Source: Alangreenwoodia sp963602445 (GTDB taxonomy: Bacteria; Bacillota; Clostridia; Peptostreptococcales; Anaerovoracaceae). Taken from it: DNA of 23,740 nt. The stretch covers positions 1-23,740 of the forward strand of contig CAVCIY010000088.1 in the NCBI GenBank assembly GCA_963602445.1, given 5' to 3'. Below, in pieces: positions 14,927-21,765 of this stretch (positions are counted from its first letter, which is position 1; each line of letters opens with the position of its first letter). A program made the translations under genes and the position numbers. The notes beneath the pieces were generated by a model, which was not told the origin of the DNA, ran no database searches, and was given only the letters and a program-made list of their open reading frames with translations.

Positions 14927-15013
14927 TCATACAAGATGGGCGCACATGAAATCGTCGATGTCCTGCTCTGTTACGAGCAGGTCCATCTTGAACTCAACCG
15001 TGAATCCATCCAT
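14927..15013 (-). CDS. Small ORF, 28 residues
   Basis: This short frame begins MDGFTVEFKMDLLVTEQDI and ends DDFMCAHLV. It starts 2 bases after the stop of the peptidase gene, has GAGGAG 7 bases before the ATG within the end of that gene, and ends 13 bases before the next start. The tight packing and ribosome binding site support it. It is acidic, with one Cys and no recognised family. Confidence 0.65.
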   Translation of the reverse strand: MDGFTVEFKMDLLVTEQDIDDFMCAHLV

Positions 15014-15015
15014 TG

Positions 15016-16011
15016 TTAAATCTCCTCTCTGTCGTCAAACATTCCATAATAATCGTCACCGAACTCAGACTGGCAGAGCATTGAAATCGCTCTGTCGCCA
15101 TGCTCTGTGCGGATTTCCTCAAGCTCCTCGATGCTGTAAAAATCCAGCAGCGCGAGATATTCATCGAGAATATCTACTGGAACATCATCCAGTATTTTGT
15201 CAACTCCAGTTGCGCCGAAGTCTTTCTTGGTACACGCTCCGTAGCCACCCCGGCCGTAATTCCAATCGCCCCAACCGCCGCTTTTGAAGCGACCGAAGCT
15301 GCGGACGCGCTCGACGTACTCGTAGCGCGGGAAGTCGGGCTTTGCGGCGTCTGCGACGATTTCGATAACCTTCTGCACCGTCTTGTTCAGGTGCTTACGG
15401 TTGATGTACTCATGCTGCGTGTGGGCGTTGTAGTAACCGGACGAGAGGTTTACCGCCGCCGCACCCAGCTCCGGTGCGACGTAGGAGATGTCGCTGAACG
15501 AACCGAACTGCGTCTTGAAACCCTTGTCCGTGATGTACTTCTCGAACTCGTCGTTGGCGCAGTCGTAGTAAACGGCATCGTTCCTACCCTTGCGGTCGAT
15601 TTCGATAATTAGCTTCAGCTTGTCCATCTCCTTCGGCAGCTTCTTTGCCTGATGCTTCAGACAAAACTGCTCTGCACCGACACCACCGATTTCTTCATCA
15701 CAGGTGAACAAAAGCCATGGTTTGACTTTGGACTGCGCATAAACCGCATTGAGGGCATAAACACCACAGCGGTCATCACCCCCGATGCCCTGTGGGGACA
15801 TCAGGATATTGCCGTTTGCAGTCTTGCAAATCTCGCTAACTGGCTCGTGGTGAACCGTGTCAAGGTGCGCCACGAGTAGAATCGGAGCCTCTCCGCGAAC
15901 GAGAATGTAGTTTTTCTTGCAGATACTGGCGACTTTGCCCTTGTAGGCGTTGCACAGAATCTTAAACAGGGCTTCTTGCTTCGGGGTTAGATAGAATTCT
16001 AAGGGTTTCAT
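15016..16011 (-). CDS. M20/M28-like zinc metallopeptidase, element-borne
   Basis: This is a probable di-zinc aminopeptidase-fold protein of 331 residues, cytoplasmic (no signal peptide). The metal-binding pattern is readable: His49 and Asp51 in VAHLDTVHHEP, Asp79/Asp80 in GIGGDDRCGVYAL, Glu106/Glu107 in TCDEEIGGVGAEQF, Asp139 in IEIDRKGRND, and His197/His200 in YNAHTQHEYIN. This is the order of M20/M28/M42 enzymes, though assignment of each ligand is inference. Residues after about 230 form a Gly/Trp-rich stretch (GRFKSGGWGDWNYGRGG) and an acidic C-terminal helix region outside the peptidase fold. The TAA of the upstream gene overlaps the ATG by one base. Its role in a phage operon is unknown; processing of a host or phage peptide is one idea. 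Confidence 0.85.
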   Translation of the reverse strand: MKPLEFYLTPKQEALFKILCNAYKGKVASICKKNYILVRGEAPILLVAHLDTVHHEPVSEICKTANGNILMSPQGIGGDDRCGVYALNAVYAQSKVKPWLLFTCDEEIGGVGAEQFCLKHQAKKLPKEMDKLKLIIEIDRKGRNDAVYYDCANDEFEKYITDKGFKTQFGSFSDISYVAPELGAAAVNLSSGYYNAHTQHEYINRKHLNKTVQKVIEIVADAAKPDFPRYEYVERVRSFGRFKSGGWGDWNYGRGGYGACTKKDFGATGVDKILDDVPVDILDEYLALLDFYSIEELEEIRTEHGDRAISMLCQSEFGDDYYGMFDDREEI

Positions 16012-17711
16012 TATGCGTTTTCCTCCTCATTTTCATCATTGATGATTACTCCGCAAACGGGGCAAGTTCCATCACTGCAAATCTCAATATGCTCGTCGCA
16101 GTGCGGACAAGTCTTAAAATCGTCCACGCAATCCTCGCAAACGCTAATCTCATCGCCGTTGGCCTTCGTCACGCGGTATATGTAATCAATTGGGTAATAC
16201 TCATCGCACTTCTCGCAGCAGTAATACTGGTCGAGGCATCTCTCGCAGACCCAAACTTCATAGCCGCGGCTGTTGTGTACGAGAATCATGTTGTCGCGGT
16301 GATGCCACTCACCACAATCCTCACACTGCTCAAAATACTCGTCTCGGCAGTCATCGCAGACGCCCTCACCGTCGATGTAATTCACGTTTTCCTCCGGGTG
16401 GTATTCATGGCAATAATCGCAATATCTGTAGTAACTTTCACGGCATCTATCGCACACCATGATTTCTTCACCAGCTGCATCGTGAACCATGTAGAGGTCA
16501 TCTTCGTCGAAGCGTTCTCCGCAGTCCTCGCAAACACACCTATCGTCGTTACAATCATCACAATAGAGTCCGGTATTGGTTTCGCAGCCGCAGGAAATGC
16601 ACAGACCCCAAGTTCCAACAGTAAGAGGCGCAACATTTTCGCGGTCGCAGTCCTTGCGAAGACTGATGTGTCCATCGAAGTCGGCGTAAGTCCAGTCGGG
16701 ATATCCACCGAAGCCATGACCTGTTACAACATAGCCGCGAAAATCCGGGTGAACCGACGCATAAGTGTTCCACAGGTTCGGCATGTCTTCGAGCATCGAA
16801 ATCTCACGCTGAACGAGGTCGCGGTAAAGCTTGGAATCCTCAGCAGCTCCGTAAACACCGCCCGATGTGTTGTACATCCGGCTCTGCATCAGAAGCCCGC
16901 TACCCGGACGATAAGCGAAAACCTGTCGAGTGGTCTTTCGGTTGTTGAGCGTTTCTCTGTCTGTCGGGTCGGAAACTGTGAAAACGATGAACGACGTCTC
17001 ATCTCGTGCGTAACCAGAACAGCCATTGTTGTAGTCGTATTCGGTTGTGTTGAACGAGTGACAGCTTGTCAGCGTGTTTCCGCGGTCGTCGCCTTTCGGA
17101 TTGCTCATAGTAAGGAAATGAGCTGGATTGATTGAGACGTACATTTTGAAGCTAATCTTCTTGGCGCTAAGTTCGTCTGCAAACTGGGCGTACAGCCGCT
17201 GGAACTTACTTCCCGCTGTGTCATCTGAAACACCAAGCGCATCGCAAAGCGCTTTGAAAATGCGGCTCGGTTTCTTCGTAGGCGCATAAGCCTTCGGTGC
17301 AAGTTCTTTAATGCAGTTGATGCTATACTCCTTGTCAGCGTCGTTCATGTCCGGATTCGAGAAGAAGAAAATCGCGTTTCTAATCGTGCTTGCTAAATCT
17401 GGATTTGCATCCACTCCGTACAGTGCGGCATCAAGAATCTCTAAGGCAAGACCGTAAATGCGGTCGTAATTGGGATTGTGAGTTCTCGTGCCATTGATGA
17501 CTAGCGCGTCAAGATTTGTGTCCCACACGGGAGACTTGCTGAACAATTCACGCAAATCCTGCTTGGCATAAGAGCTGTCGTGCGCAAGCTGTCTGATGAA
17601 TGATTCGCTCACGCGGTCGAGTTCCTCGGTGCGCGAGGTGTGACGCGCGTAATCCGCAAGCGCCTGTCTGATGTTCCCCTCTGCACGACTGATGATTTCC
17701 TGCATACTCAT
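16011..17711 (-). CDS. Large protein with tandem zinc-finger repeats, unknown function
   Basis: I do not recognise this 566-residue protein as a whole. Residues 1-210 look mostly helical. Residues 210-310 hold TLTSCHSF, then DYNNGCSGYARDETSFIVF and FAYRPGSGLLMQSRMY, vaguely like the C-terminal part of PcfJ-type proteins. Residues 371-553 contain about thirteen C-x2-C pairs arranged as four tandem units of 32-36 residues (Cys starts at 394, 431, 463, 499) and a shorter fifth (535-553). Each full unit is C-x2-C, 18-23 residues with a hydrophobic/acidic pattern, then C-x2-C, like LIM or treble-clef fingers. The protein is probably a zinc-binding scaffold for nucleic acid or protein. Its start overlaps the upstream stop (ATGA). 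Confidence 0.8.
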   Translation of the reverse strand: MSMQEIISRAEGNIRQALADYARHTSRTEELDRVSESFIRQLAHDSSYAKQDLRELFSKSPVWDTNLDALVINGTRTHNPNYDRIYGLALEILDAALYGVDANPDLASTIRNAIFFFSNPDMNDADKEYSINCIKELAPKAYAPTKKPSRIFKALCDALGVSDDTAGSKFQRLYAQFADELSAKKISFKMYVSINPAHFLTMSNPKGDDRGNTLTSCHSFNTTEYDYNNGCSGYARDETSFIVFTVSDPTDRETLNNRKTTRQVFAYRPGSGLLMQSRMYNTSGGVYGAAEDSKLYRDLVQREISMLEDMPNLWNTYASVHPDFRGYVVTGHGFGGYPDWTYADFDGHISLRKDCDRENVAPLTVGTWGLCISCGCETNTGLYCDDCNDDRCVCEDCGERFDEDDLYMVHDAAGEEIMVCDRCRESYYRYCDYCHEYHPEENVNYIDGEGVCDDCRDEYFEQCEDCGEWHHRDNMILVHNSRGYEVWVCERCLDQYYCCEKCDEYYPIDYIYRVTKANGDEISVCEDCVDDFKTCPHCDEHIEICSDGTCPVCGVIINDENEEENA

Positions 17712-18163
17712 TTTTGTTTGTCCTCCTCTAATTTTCCATCCAAAATGTAATTGGCGAATATCCAGTTGCGGCAGGTGCGCTGTTTACGCGTGAATACGCC
17801 GACTGGATTTGGTCTGTAGTCTTGGAAATGAATTTCCCTTGCATTTGTGATACGAAGTCCGATTTTGTCATTGTTGATTTCAAGCATCTCGCCGGGAGCG
17901 GGAATGAACGCAACATGTACGTTGTTCGCCCAAACGCTCCCTGCGCTTATCCCACAGAGATAATATGCCTGCGCCTTCGAATCTTCCTCGATGTCGATGC
18001 TCAACAGCGCATATTTCTTATAGCGGGTTGCACGATAAACACGGCTATCTTTCTTGGCGTTGAAGCACTCGATGCAGCACTTGTCAATTCGTGCGCCATA
18101 AATTGCCCGAAGCCAAAAGAAGTTGTGATATTTCTTGACTTCTAAATTCATGTGCATCGTCAT
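17708..18163 (-). CDS. Phage protein of unknown function
   Basis: This soluble 151-residue protein has no recognised family. It has two adjacent cysteines (CCIEC, 29-33) and a pattern of beta-strand-like segments (YALLSIDIEED, YYLCGISAGSV, NVHVAFIPAPGEML, KIGLRITNAREIHF). The basic region KQRTCRNWIFANYI is near the C-terminus. It is translationally coupled on both sides: ATGA overlap with the zinc-finger protein, TGATG with the gene before. The methionines at positions 1, 3 and 5 are equally possible starts; I kept the first because of the coupling. Confidence 0.78.
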   Translation of the reverse strand: MTMHMNLEVKKYHNFFWLRAIYGARIDKCCIECFNAKKDSRVYRATRYKKYALLSIDIEEDSKAQAYYLCGISAGSVWANNVHVAFIPAPGEMLEINNDKIGLRITNAREIHFQDYRPNPVGVFTRKQRTCRNWIFANYILDGKLEEDKQK

Positions 18164-18708
18164 CAGACGCTCACCGCCTGACCGGTGCTGAGGTCAAGAG
18201 CCACCTGCGGGTCTTCATCTGCTTTGAACGTCCACGATATTTGCGCTTTGAATTCTCCATCGCCCATATTCTCAATGATGCAAGACCAGCCCTCGCCCTC
18301 GACGATGACCTGCTCGTCATTTCGTGCAGCCGTAGCGACCTTCTCGCGGATGCTGTCGCCTGCCAGCTCGACCACCTCGTTTGCGCGAGCGACTTCAAGC
18401 GAGTGAAGCAGCCAGTAGGCGGCTTTCTCGAACGTGCGAACCATTTGTGTGGAGTAGAGAACATCTGCCCGCGCACGACCCGACCCGACCGTGATGTCGA
18501 TGACGTTGTTCTTGCTCTCGAAGTTGCCCTGCCCCTGCGCGTGAACCTTAGTCCAGCGGCTCTGCTTGAAGCGGGTGGGCTTTTTTGCTGCGGTAGTGGT
18601 GGTATTTGACTCATACTCGGACTTTTTAATGGCGGTCATCTTGCCGTCCTCTACGCGGTAGTAACGGGTCTCGCCGTTCTTGTTCTGCTTCGTAATGTAG
18701 TTAGTCAC
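18163..18708 (-). CDS. Phage protein of unknown function, first gene of the minus operon
   Basis: This 181-residue protein begins MTNYITKQNKNGETRYYRVE, a start I associate with small phage proteins of unknown role. The middle has RTFEKAAYWLLHSLEVARA, probably an amphipathic helix, and the C-terminus has beta-like segments (QVIVEGEGWSCIIENM, FKAQISWTFKADED). The start codon is GTG, set by AAGGAGG 9 bases upstream. It is the first gene after the divergent control region and so should carry the leader of the nine-gene operon. Confidence 0.8.
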   Translation of the reverse strand: MTNYITKQNKNGETRYYRVEDGKMTAIKKSEYESNTTTTAAKKPTRFKQSRWTKVHAQGQGNFESKNNVIDITVGSGRARADVLYSTQMVRTFEKAAYWLLHSLEVARANEVVELAGDSIREKVATAARNDEQVIVEGEGWSCIIENMGDGEFKAQISWTFKADEDPQVALDLSTGQAVSV

Positions 18709-18849
18709 AGTGTTTGTCCTCCTTGAATTATGTAGAATTATGTAAAATTATGTATTCGACCTGCCTCATCGGCACCGGGCGGTCATCTCCGGTGGACGCC
18801 CATTATTGAGCGTTTCGGCTTAAAGTGTTTTGCTCAAATCCGGCTAACC
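18709..18849. promoter_or_regulatory. Divergent control region between the two phage operons
   Basis: This stretch separates the minus operon from the replication operon. It holds three 10-bp AATTATGTA repeats, a hairpin CACCGG/CCGGTG (18773-18778, 18789-18794) that competes with GGGCG/CGCCC (18777-18781, 18797-18801), and an inverted repeat TTGAGC/GCTCAA (18806-18811, 18832-18837) with 20 bases between the arms. I could not settle on -35/-10 pairs for either direction. The TACATAAT words in the repeats, read on the minus strand, could provide a -10. Confidence 0.5.
18725..18754. repeat. Three 10-bp direct repeats (G/A)AATTATGTA
   Basis: Copies at 18725-18734, 18735-18744 and 18745-18754 are identical except for the first base of the third. 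The period is close to one helical turn, so bound proteins would lie on the same face. The array ends just upstream of the ribosome binding site of the minus operon, so it could lie in its promoter or leader. Confidence 0.85.
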
Positions 18850-19314
18850 ATTGAAAAGAAGTTAATTGCTAAAAAAAGTGCTGCCGTTGCTATAGCGCTG
18901 GTAGTAATTACGCTATCGGCCTTCTGCTTTAGCAACATCAGCGCGGATATGGCTGAAATTAGTTCTACCGAAGTTTCCATCGTTCGATACACGGACGAGG
19001 ATGTCGAAGCTATGGCACTTACGCTGGCTGGCGAATGCTACGACGACAAAACGCAAGACAAAAGGCTCGTTTGTGAGGTCATTCTGAACCGCGTAAGCAG
19101 TGGCAACTTTGGCGACACGCCTTATGAAGTTTGCTCGGCTCCGTATCAGTTCGACGGCTATGAAAGCCAGAGCCGTTCCGTTACGGAGAACGACTACGAA
19201 ATCGTGTACCAAGCCCTTACAGACTGGCACGATAACGGGTATCAAGCGCTGTCTAACCTGCTTTATTTTTCCGCAGGCGACAACCGTGAAAACGTATTCC
19301 GTGAGGAATATTGA
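18850..19314 (+). CDS. SleB-like cell wall hydrolase (Hydrolase_2), exported, non-standard start
   Basis: The catalytic part is a Hydrolase_2/SleB-type peptidoglycan hydrolase: TDEDVEAMALTLAGECYDD (15-33 of the ATG 18949 numbering) with the presumed catalytic Glu29, then RLVCEVILNRV, YEVCSAPYQFDGY and LLYFSAGDN. The first in-frame ATG (18949) gives only 121 residues. The frame stays open upstream to 18736, and its last 33 codons read as a clear signal peptide: EKKLIAKKS, then AAVAIALVVITLSAFCF, then a cleavage-like NISA. No ATG, GTG or TTG occurs in frame there; the only candidate at the right place is ATT (18850). Either a rare ATT start is used or the start codon has been lost. The strand and catalytic identity are secure; the start is not. 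Confidence 0.75.
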   Translation: MEKKLIAKKSAAVAIALVVITLSAFCFSNISADMAEISSTEVSIVRYTDEDVEAMALTLAGECYDDKTQDKRLVCEVILNRVSSGNFGDTPYEVCSAPYQFDGYESQSRSVTENDYEIVYQALTDWHDNGYQALSNLLYFSAGDNRENVFREEY

Positions 19315-19342
19315 ATAAACAGTTTCTAAGGAGGATAAATCA

Positions 19343-19714
19343 ATGCTAGAAATCAATGTCACAATCACAGCTCCCGACCTTACCGGAGCAATCAACAATC
19401 TGGCTTCTGCCATCAGCGGCAAGGCTCCTGTGGCGGTTCCCGCTACGCAGACTGCTGCACCTGAGCCTACCCCGGTCGCAGCTTCTGTGCCTGCCCCGAT
19501 GGCGCCGCCTGCGCCTAACGTTCCTCTCGCTGCACCCCCGCAGTACACAGTGGACCAAATCATGGCGGCTGGTGCGACGCTGATGGACGCTGGCAAGGTG
19601 AACGAGCTGATGAATCTGCTCCACTCCTTCGGTGTTCAGGCCGTTATGGATTTGAAGCCTGAGCAGCTTGGCGCATTCGCTACGGCGATGAGAGAACTGG
19701 GGGCAAAGATATGA
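19343..19714 (+). CDS. Small phage protein with Pro/Ala-rich linker
   Basis: This is a 123-residue protein with a short N-terminal domain (MLEINVTITAPDLTGAINNLASAI), a Pro/Ala linker (about 27-66) and a helical C-terminal domain (VDQIMAAGATLMDAGKVNEL, then LLHSFGVQAVMDL and QLGAFATAMREL). The two-domain-plus-linker layout suggests an adaptor. Proteins like it are often encoded just before DUF2800 genes; no function is known to me. AAGGAGG lies 7 bases before the ATG. Its stop overlaps the next start (ATGA). Confidence 0.82.
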   Translation: MLEINVTITAPDLTGAINNLASAISGKAPVAVPATQTAAPEPTPVAASVPAPMAPPAPNVPLAAPPQYTVDQIMAAGATLMDAGKVNELMNLLHSFGVQAVMDLKPEQLGAFATAMRELGAKI

Positions 19715-20877
19715 GTAAACACGCATTACTTTCCCCGTCCAGCGCTCACAGATGGCTGAATTGCCCTCTCGCACCGCGCTTGGAAGCACAACTTCCAGAA
19801 AAGCCGAGCGCATATGCGAGAGAAGGCACGATTGCTCATAGCGTCTGCGAGATTGCTGCCAAGAAGAAGTTCAAGAAAGTCAAAGCCGCTGAGTATAACA
19901 AGGTTATCAAGAAGCTCAAAACTGACGACCAGTGGGACGACGAGATGCTCCACACAGCCGAGCAGTACGTGGAGCATCTATCCGAGAGAGCAATGGGATT
20001 CGAGAATGAACCTTATATTGCTTTTGAGGTTAAGGTGGACATCTCTGAGTATGTTCCGGAAGCTTTCGGACGTTGCGACTGCGTGATGTTTGGGGGCGAT
20101 ACACTCATCATCACAGATTACAAGCATGGCAAAGGCGTTCCAGTTTCGCCAGAGATGAATCCGCAGCTCATGTTGTACGCCCTTGGTGCTCTAAAGCTTT
20201 ACCAGCCACTGTTTGGCAGTGCTTTGAAGAAGGTTGTCATTTACATCGACCAGCCTCGCCTTAATTCTTACGAAGGCTGGGATTGCAGCACAGCTGACCT
20301 ACTTGACTGGGGCGAAAGCGTTAAGCCTAAAGCACAGAGGGCGTTTATGGGCTTAGGCGAATACCATGCGGGCGATTGGTGCAGATTCTGCCGCGCAAAT
20401 GGCATCTGCAAAGCGCAGGCTGAACAGCAGTCCAGTGCTTTTGATGACTTTGCCACGGCAACCGAGATGACAAATCCTGCGTTGCTCTCGCCTGAAGAAG
20501 TAAGTTCAGTGCTCGAACGTGGGCAGACACTCGTGACGTGGTTTGAAGCCGTCAAGGAGAAAGCTCTGGAAGCCGCTCTCAGCGGCACAAAAATCCCCGG
20601 CTATAAGGTCGTGGAGGGCAGAAGCACTCGCATTTGGACTAATCAAGACGCTGCTTTGGAGAAGCTGCAAGCGTCCGGTATTGACCGAGCAGTCATCTAC
20701 GATAGCGTTCCAAAGACGCTTGCCCAACTTGAAAAGCTTCTCGGCACAGCTAAGTTTAAGGAGTTGGTTGGCGAGTTCGTCACTAAGCCGCAGGGCAAAC
20801 CTGTACTGGCGCTCAAATCCGATTCCCGCAAAGAATATAACAACGCAGCCGCAGATTTCGCGGATGTAGCAAATTAA
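19711..20877 (+). CDS. DUF2800 protein, PD-(D/E)XK nuclease-like with Cas4-type Fe-S cysteines
   Basis: This is a 388-residue member of the DUF2800 family, found with phage replication genes. Nuclease-like features can be read: His43 in EGTIAHSV, Asp123 in GRCDCVMFGG, Asp136-x-Lys138 in IITDYKHGKG, and Gln152 in NPQLMLYALGAL, the order of RecB-family PD-(D/E)XK exonucleases. Cys18 (WLNCPLAPRLE) plus Cys224, Cys227 and Cys233 in GDWCRFCRANGIC match the split four-cysteine Fe-S arrangement of Cas4 and AddB. Residues 240-388 form a second region with a helical segment and 'YDSVPKTLAQLEKLLG'. It is probably a DNA exonuclease, possibly working with the adjacent DUF2815 protein in recombination or end processing. 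Nuclease activity is inferred from motifs. Confidence 0.9.
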   Translation: MSKHALLSPSSAHRWLNCPLAPRLEAQLPEKPSAYAREGTIAHSVCEIAAKKKFKKVKAAEYNKVIKKLKTDDQWDDEMLHTAEQYVEHLSERAMGFENEPYIAFEVKVDISEYVPEAFGRCDCVMFGGDTLIITDYKHGKGVPVSPEMNPQLMLYALGALKLYQPLFGSALKKVVIYIDQPRLNSYEGWDCSTADLLDWGESVKPKAQRAFMGLGEYHAGDWCRFCRANGICKAQAEQQSSAFDDFATATEMTNPALLSPEEVSSVLERGQTLVTWFEAVKEKALEAALSGTKIPGYKVVEGRSTRIWTNQDAALEKLQASGIDRAVIYDSVPKTLAQLEKLLGTAKFKELVGEFVTKPQGKPVLALKSDSRKEYNNAAADFADVAN

Positions 20878-20890
20878 GGAGGACAAATTT

Positions 20891-21556
20891 ATGTATAACA
20901 ATGTACCTACGAAAGTTCTGACCGGCGAAGTTCGCCTGTCTTACGTGAATCTCGTTGCTCCCAGAGTGAACAACAATGACCCGACAGCAACGCCAAAGTA
21001 TTCCGTAACACTTCTTATTCCTAAGACGGACGTTGCTGTTAAGCAAAATATCGACGCCAGCATCGAAGCCGCCGCCGCTGACGCACAAGGCAGAATTTGG
21101 AATGGCGTTCGCCCGCCGGTTATGCCAATTCCTATTCACGACGGCGACGGCGTCCGTGAGAACGGTACGCCCTACGGTCCTGAGTGCAAAGGCTGCTGGG
21201 TCATCACGGCAAGTTCTAAGAACAAGCCGCAGGTCGTTCATCAGAGCGACATCAACACGGAGCTTCTGCCGCAGGATATCTACAGCGGTATGTACGCTCG
21301 TGTAACAATCAATTTCTTCGGTTATAGTCGCGCCGGCAAGAAGGGCGTTGGCTGTGGTCTGGGGAATGTAATGAAAACCCGCGATGGCGAAGCCCTTGCA
21401 GGCGGTGCTTCTGCTGCATCCGACTTTGCGGGAATTGGCCAGATGGTTAGCGCTCCTGCTTCTCCCGCTTATGAGCAACCGCAGGGAAATCCTAATCTGA
21501 TGGGCGTTCAGCCGGGTGCCATCAATCCTCTCACTGGACAGCCGTATTACGGATAA
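20891..21556 (+). CDS. DUF2815 single-stranded DNA-binding protein
   Basis: This 221-residue protein belongs to DUF2815, OB-fold proteins related to T7 gp2.5-type single-strand binders. It begins YNNVPTKVLTGEVRLSYVNL and has YSVTLLIPKTD (37-47), RPPVMPIPIHDGDGVRENG, GCWVITASSKNKPQVV and SGMYARVTINFFGYS. The C-terminal 50 residues are Pro/Gly/Ala/Gln-rich and presumably disordered; the tip is not strongly acidic, unlike classical SSB. It follows the DUF2800 gene by 13 bases with AAGGAGG before the ATG. It should protect single-stranded DNA during phage replication and may cooperate with the DUF2800 nuclease. Confidence 0.9.
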   Translation: MYNNVPTKVLTGEVRLSYVNLVAPRVNNNDPTATPKYSVTLLIPKTDVAVKQNIDASIEAAAADAQGRIWNGVRPPVMPIPIHDGDGVRENGTPYGPECKGCWVITASSKNKPQVVHQSDINTELLPQDIYSGMYARVTINFFGYSRAGKKGVGCGLGNVMKTRDGEALAGGASAASDFAGIGQMVSAPASPAYEQPQGNPNLMGVQPGAINPLTGQPYYG

Positions 21557-21566
21557 TGCGAAGAAG

Positions 21567-21607
21567 ACGCACGGCTGCGAATCAAGCAGTCATGCGTTTT
21601 TATTTTT
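21567..21607 (+). terminator. Rho-independent terminator after the DUF2815 gene
   Basis: ACGCACGGCTGC (21567-21578) pairs with GCAGTCATGCGT (21586-21597) with one mismatch and one G-T pair around a 7-base loop, followed by TTTTTATTTTT. It lies inside the replication operon between the DNA-binding protein and polymerase genes, so it probably reduces rather than abolishes polymerase expression, or marks a new transcript downstream. Confidence 0.75.
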
Positions 21608-21621
21608 AAGGGAGGATTCTT

Positions 21622-21765
21622 ATGTATGGGTATAAAAAATTTGACGTCTTCTATCCGACGGGCGAGATGCACATAAATAATGTACTGGAAACCCTCGATA
21701 AACACAAAGTTAAAAACCTAAAGAAAGCGAGGTGGAACGGCAATGATTCACCATCTGTCGATTGA
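21622..21765 (+). CDS. Small ORF, 47 residues, overlapping the polymerase start
   Basis: This basic protein begins MYGYKKFDVFYPTGEMHINN and contains LDKHKVKNLKKARW. AAGGGAGG lies 6 bases before the ATG, a stronger site than that of the polymerase. Its last 23 bases overlap the start of the polymerase gene in another frame, suggesting translational coupling. The family is unknown; the Lys-rich C-terminal half could contact nucleic acid. Confidence 0.65.
   Translation: MYGYKKFDVFYPTGEMHINNVLETLDKHKVKNLKKARWNGNDSPSVD

Noticed and set aside
16089..17135. 348-residue plus-strand ORF opposite the zinc-finger gene
   Set aside because: Antisense shadow rich in Val, Ala and Ile, produced by the codon pattern of the minus-strand gene. 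The minus gene has coupling at both ends.
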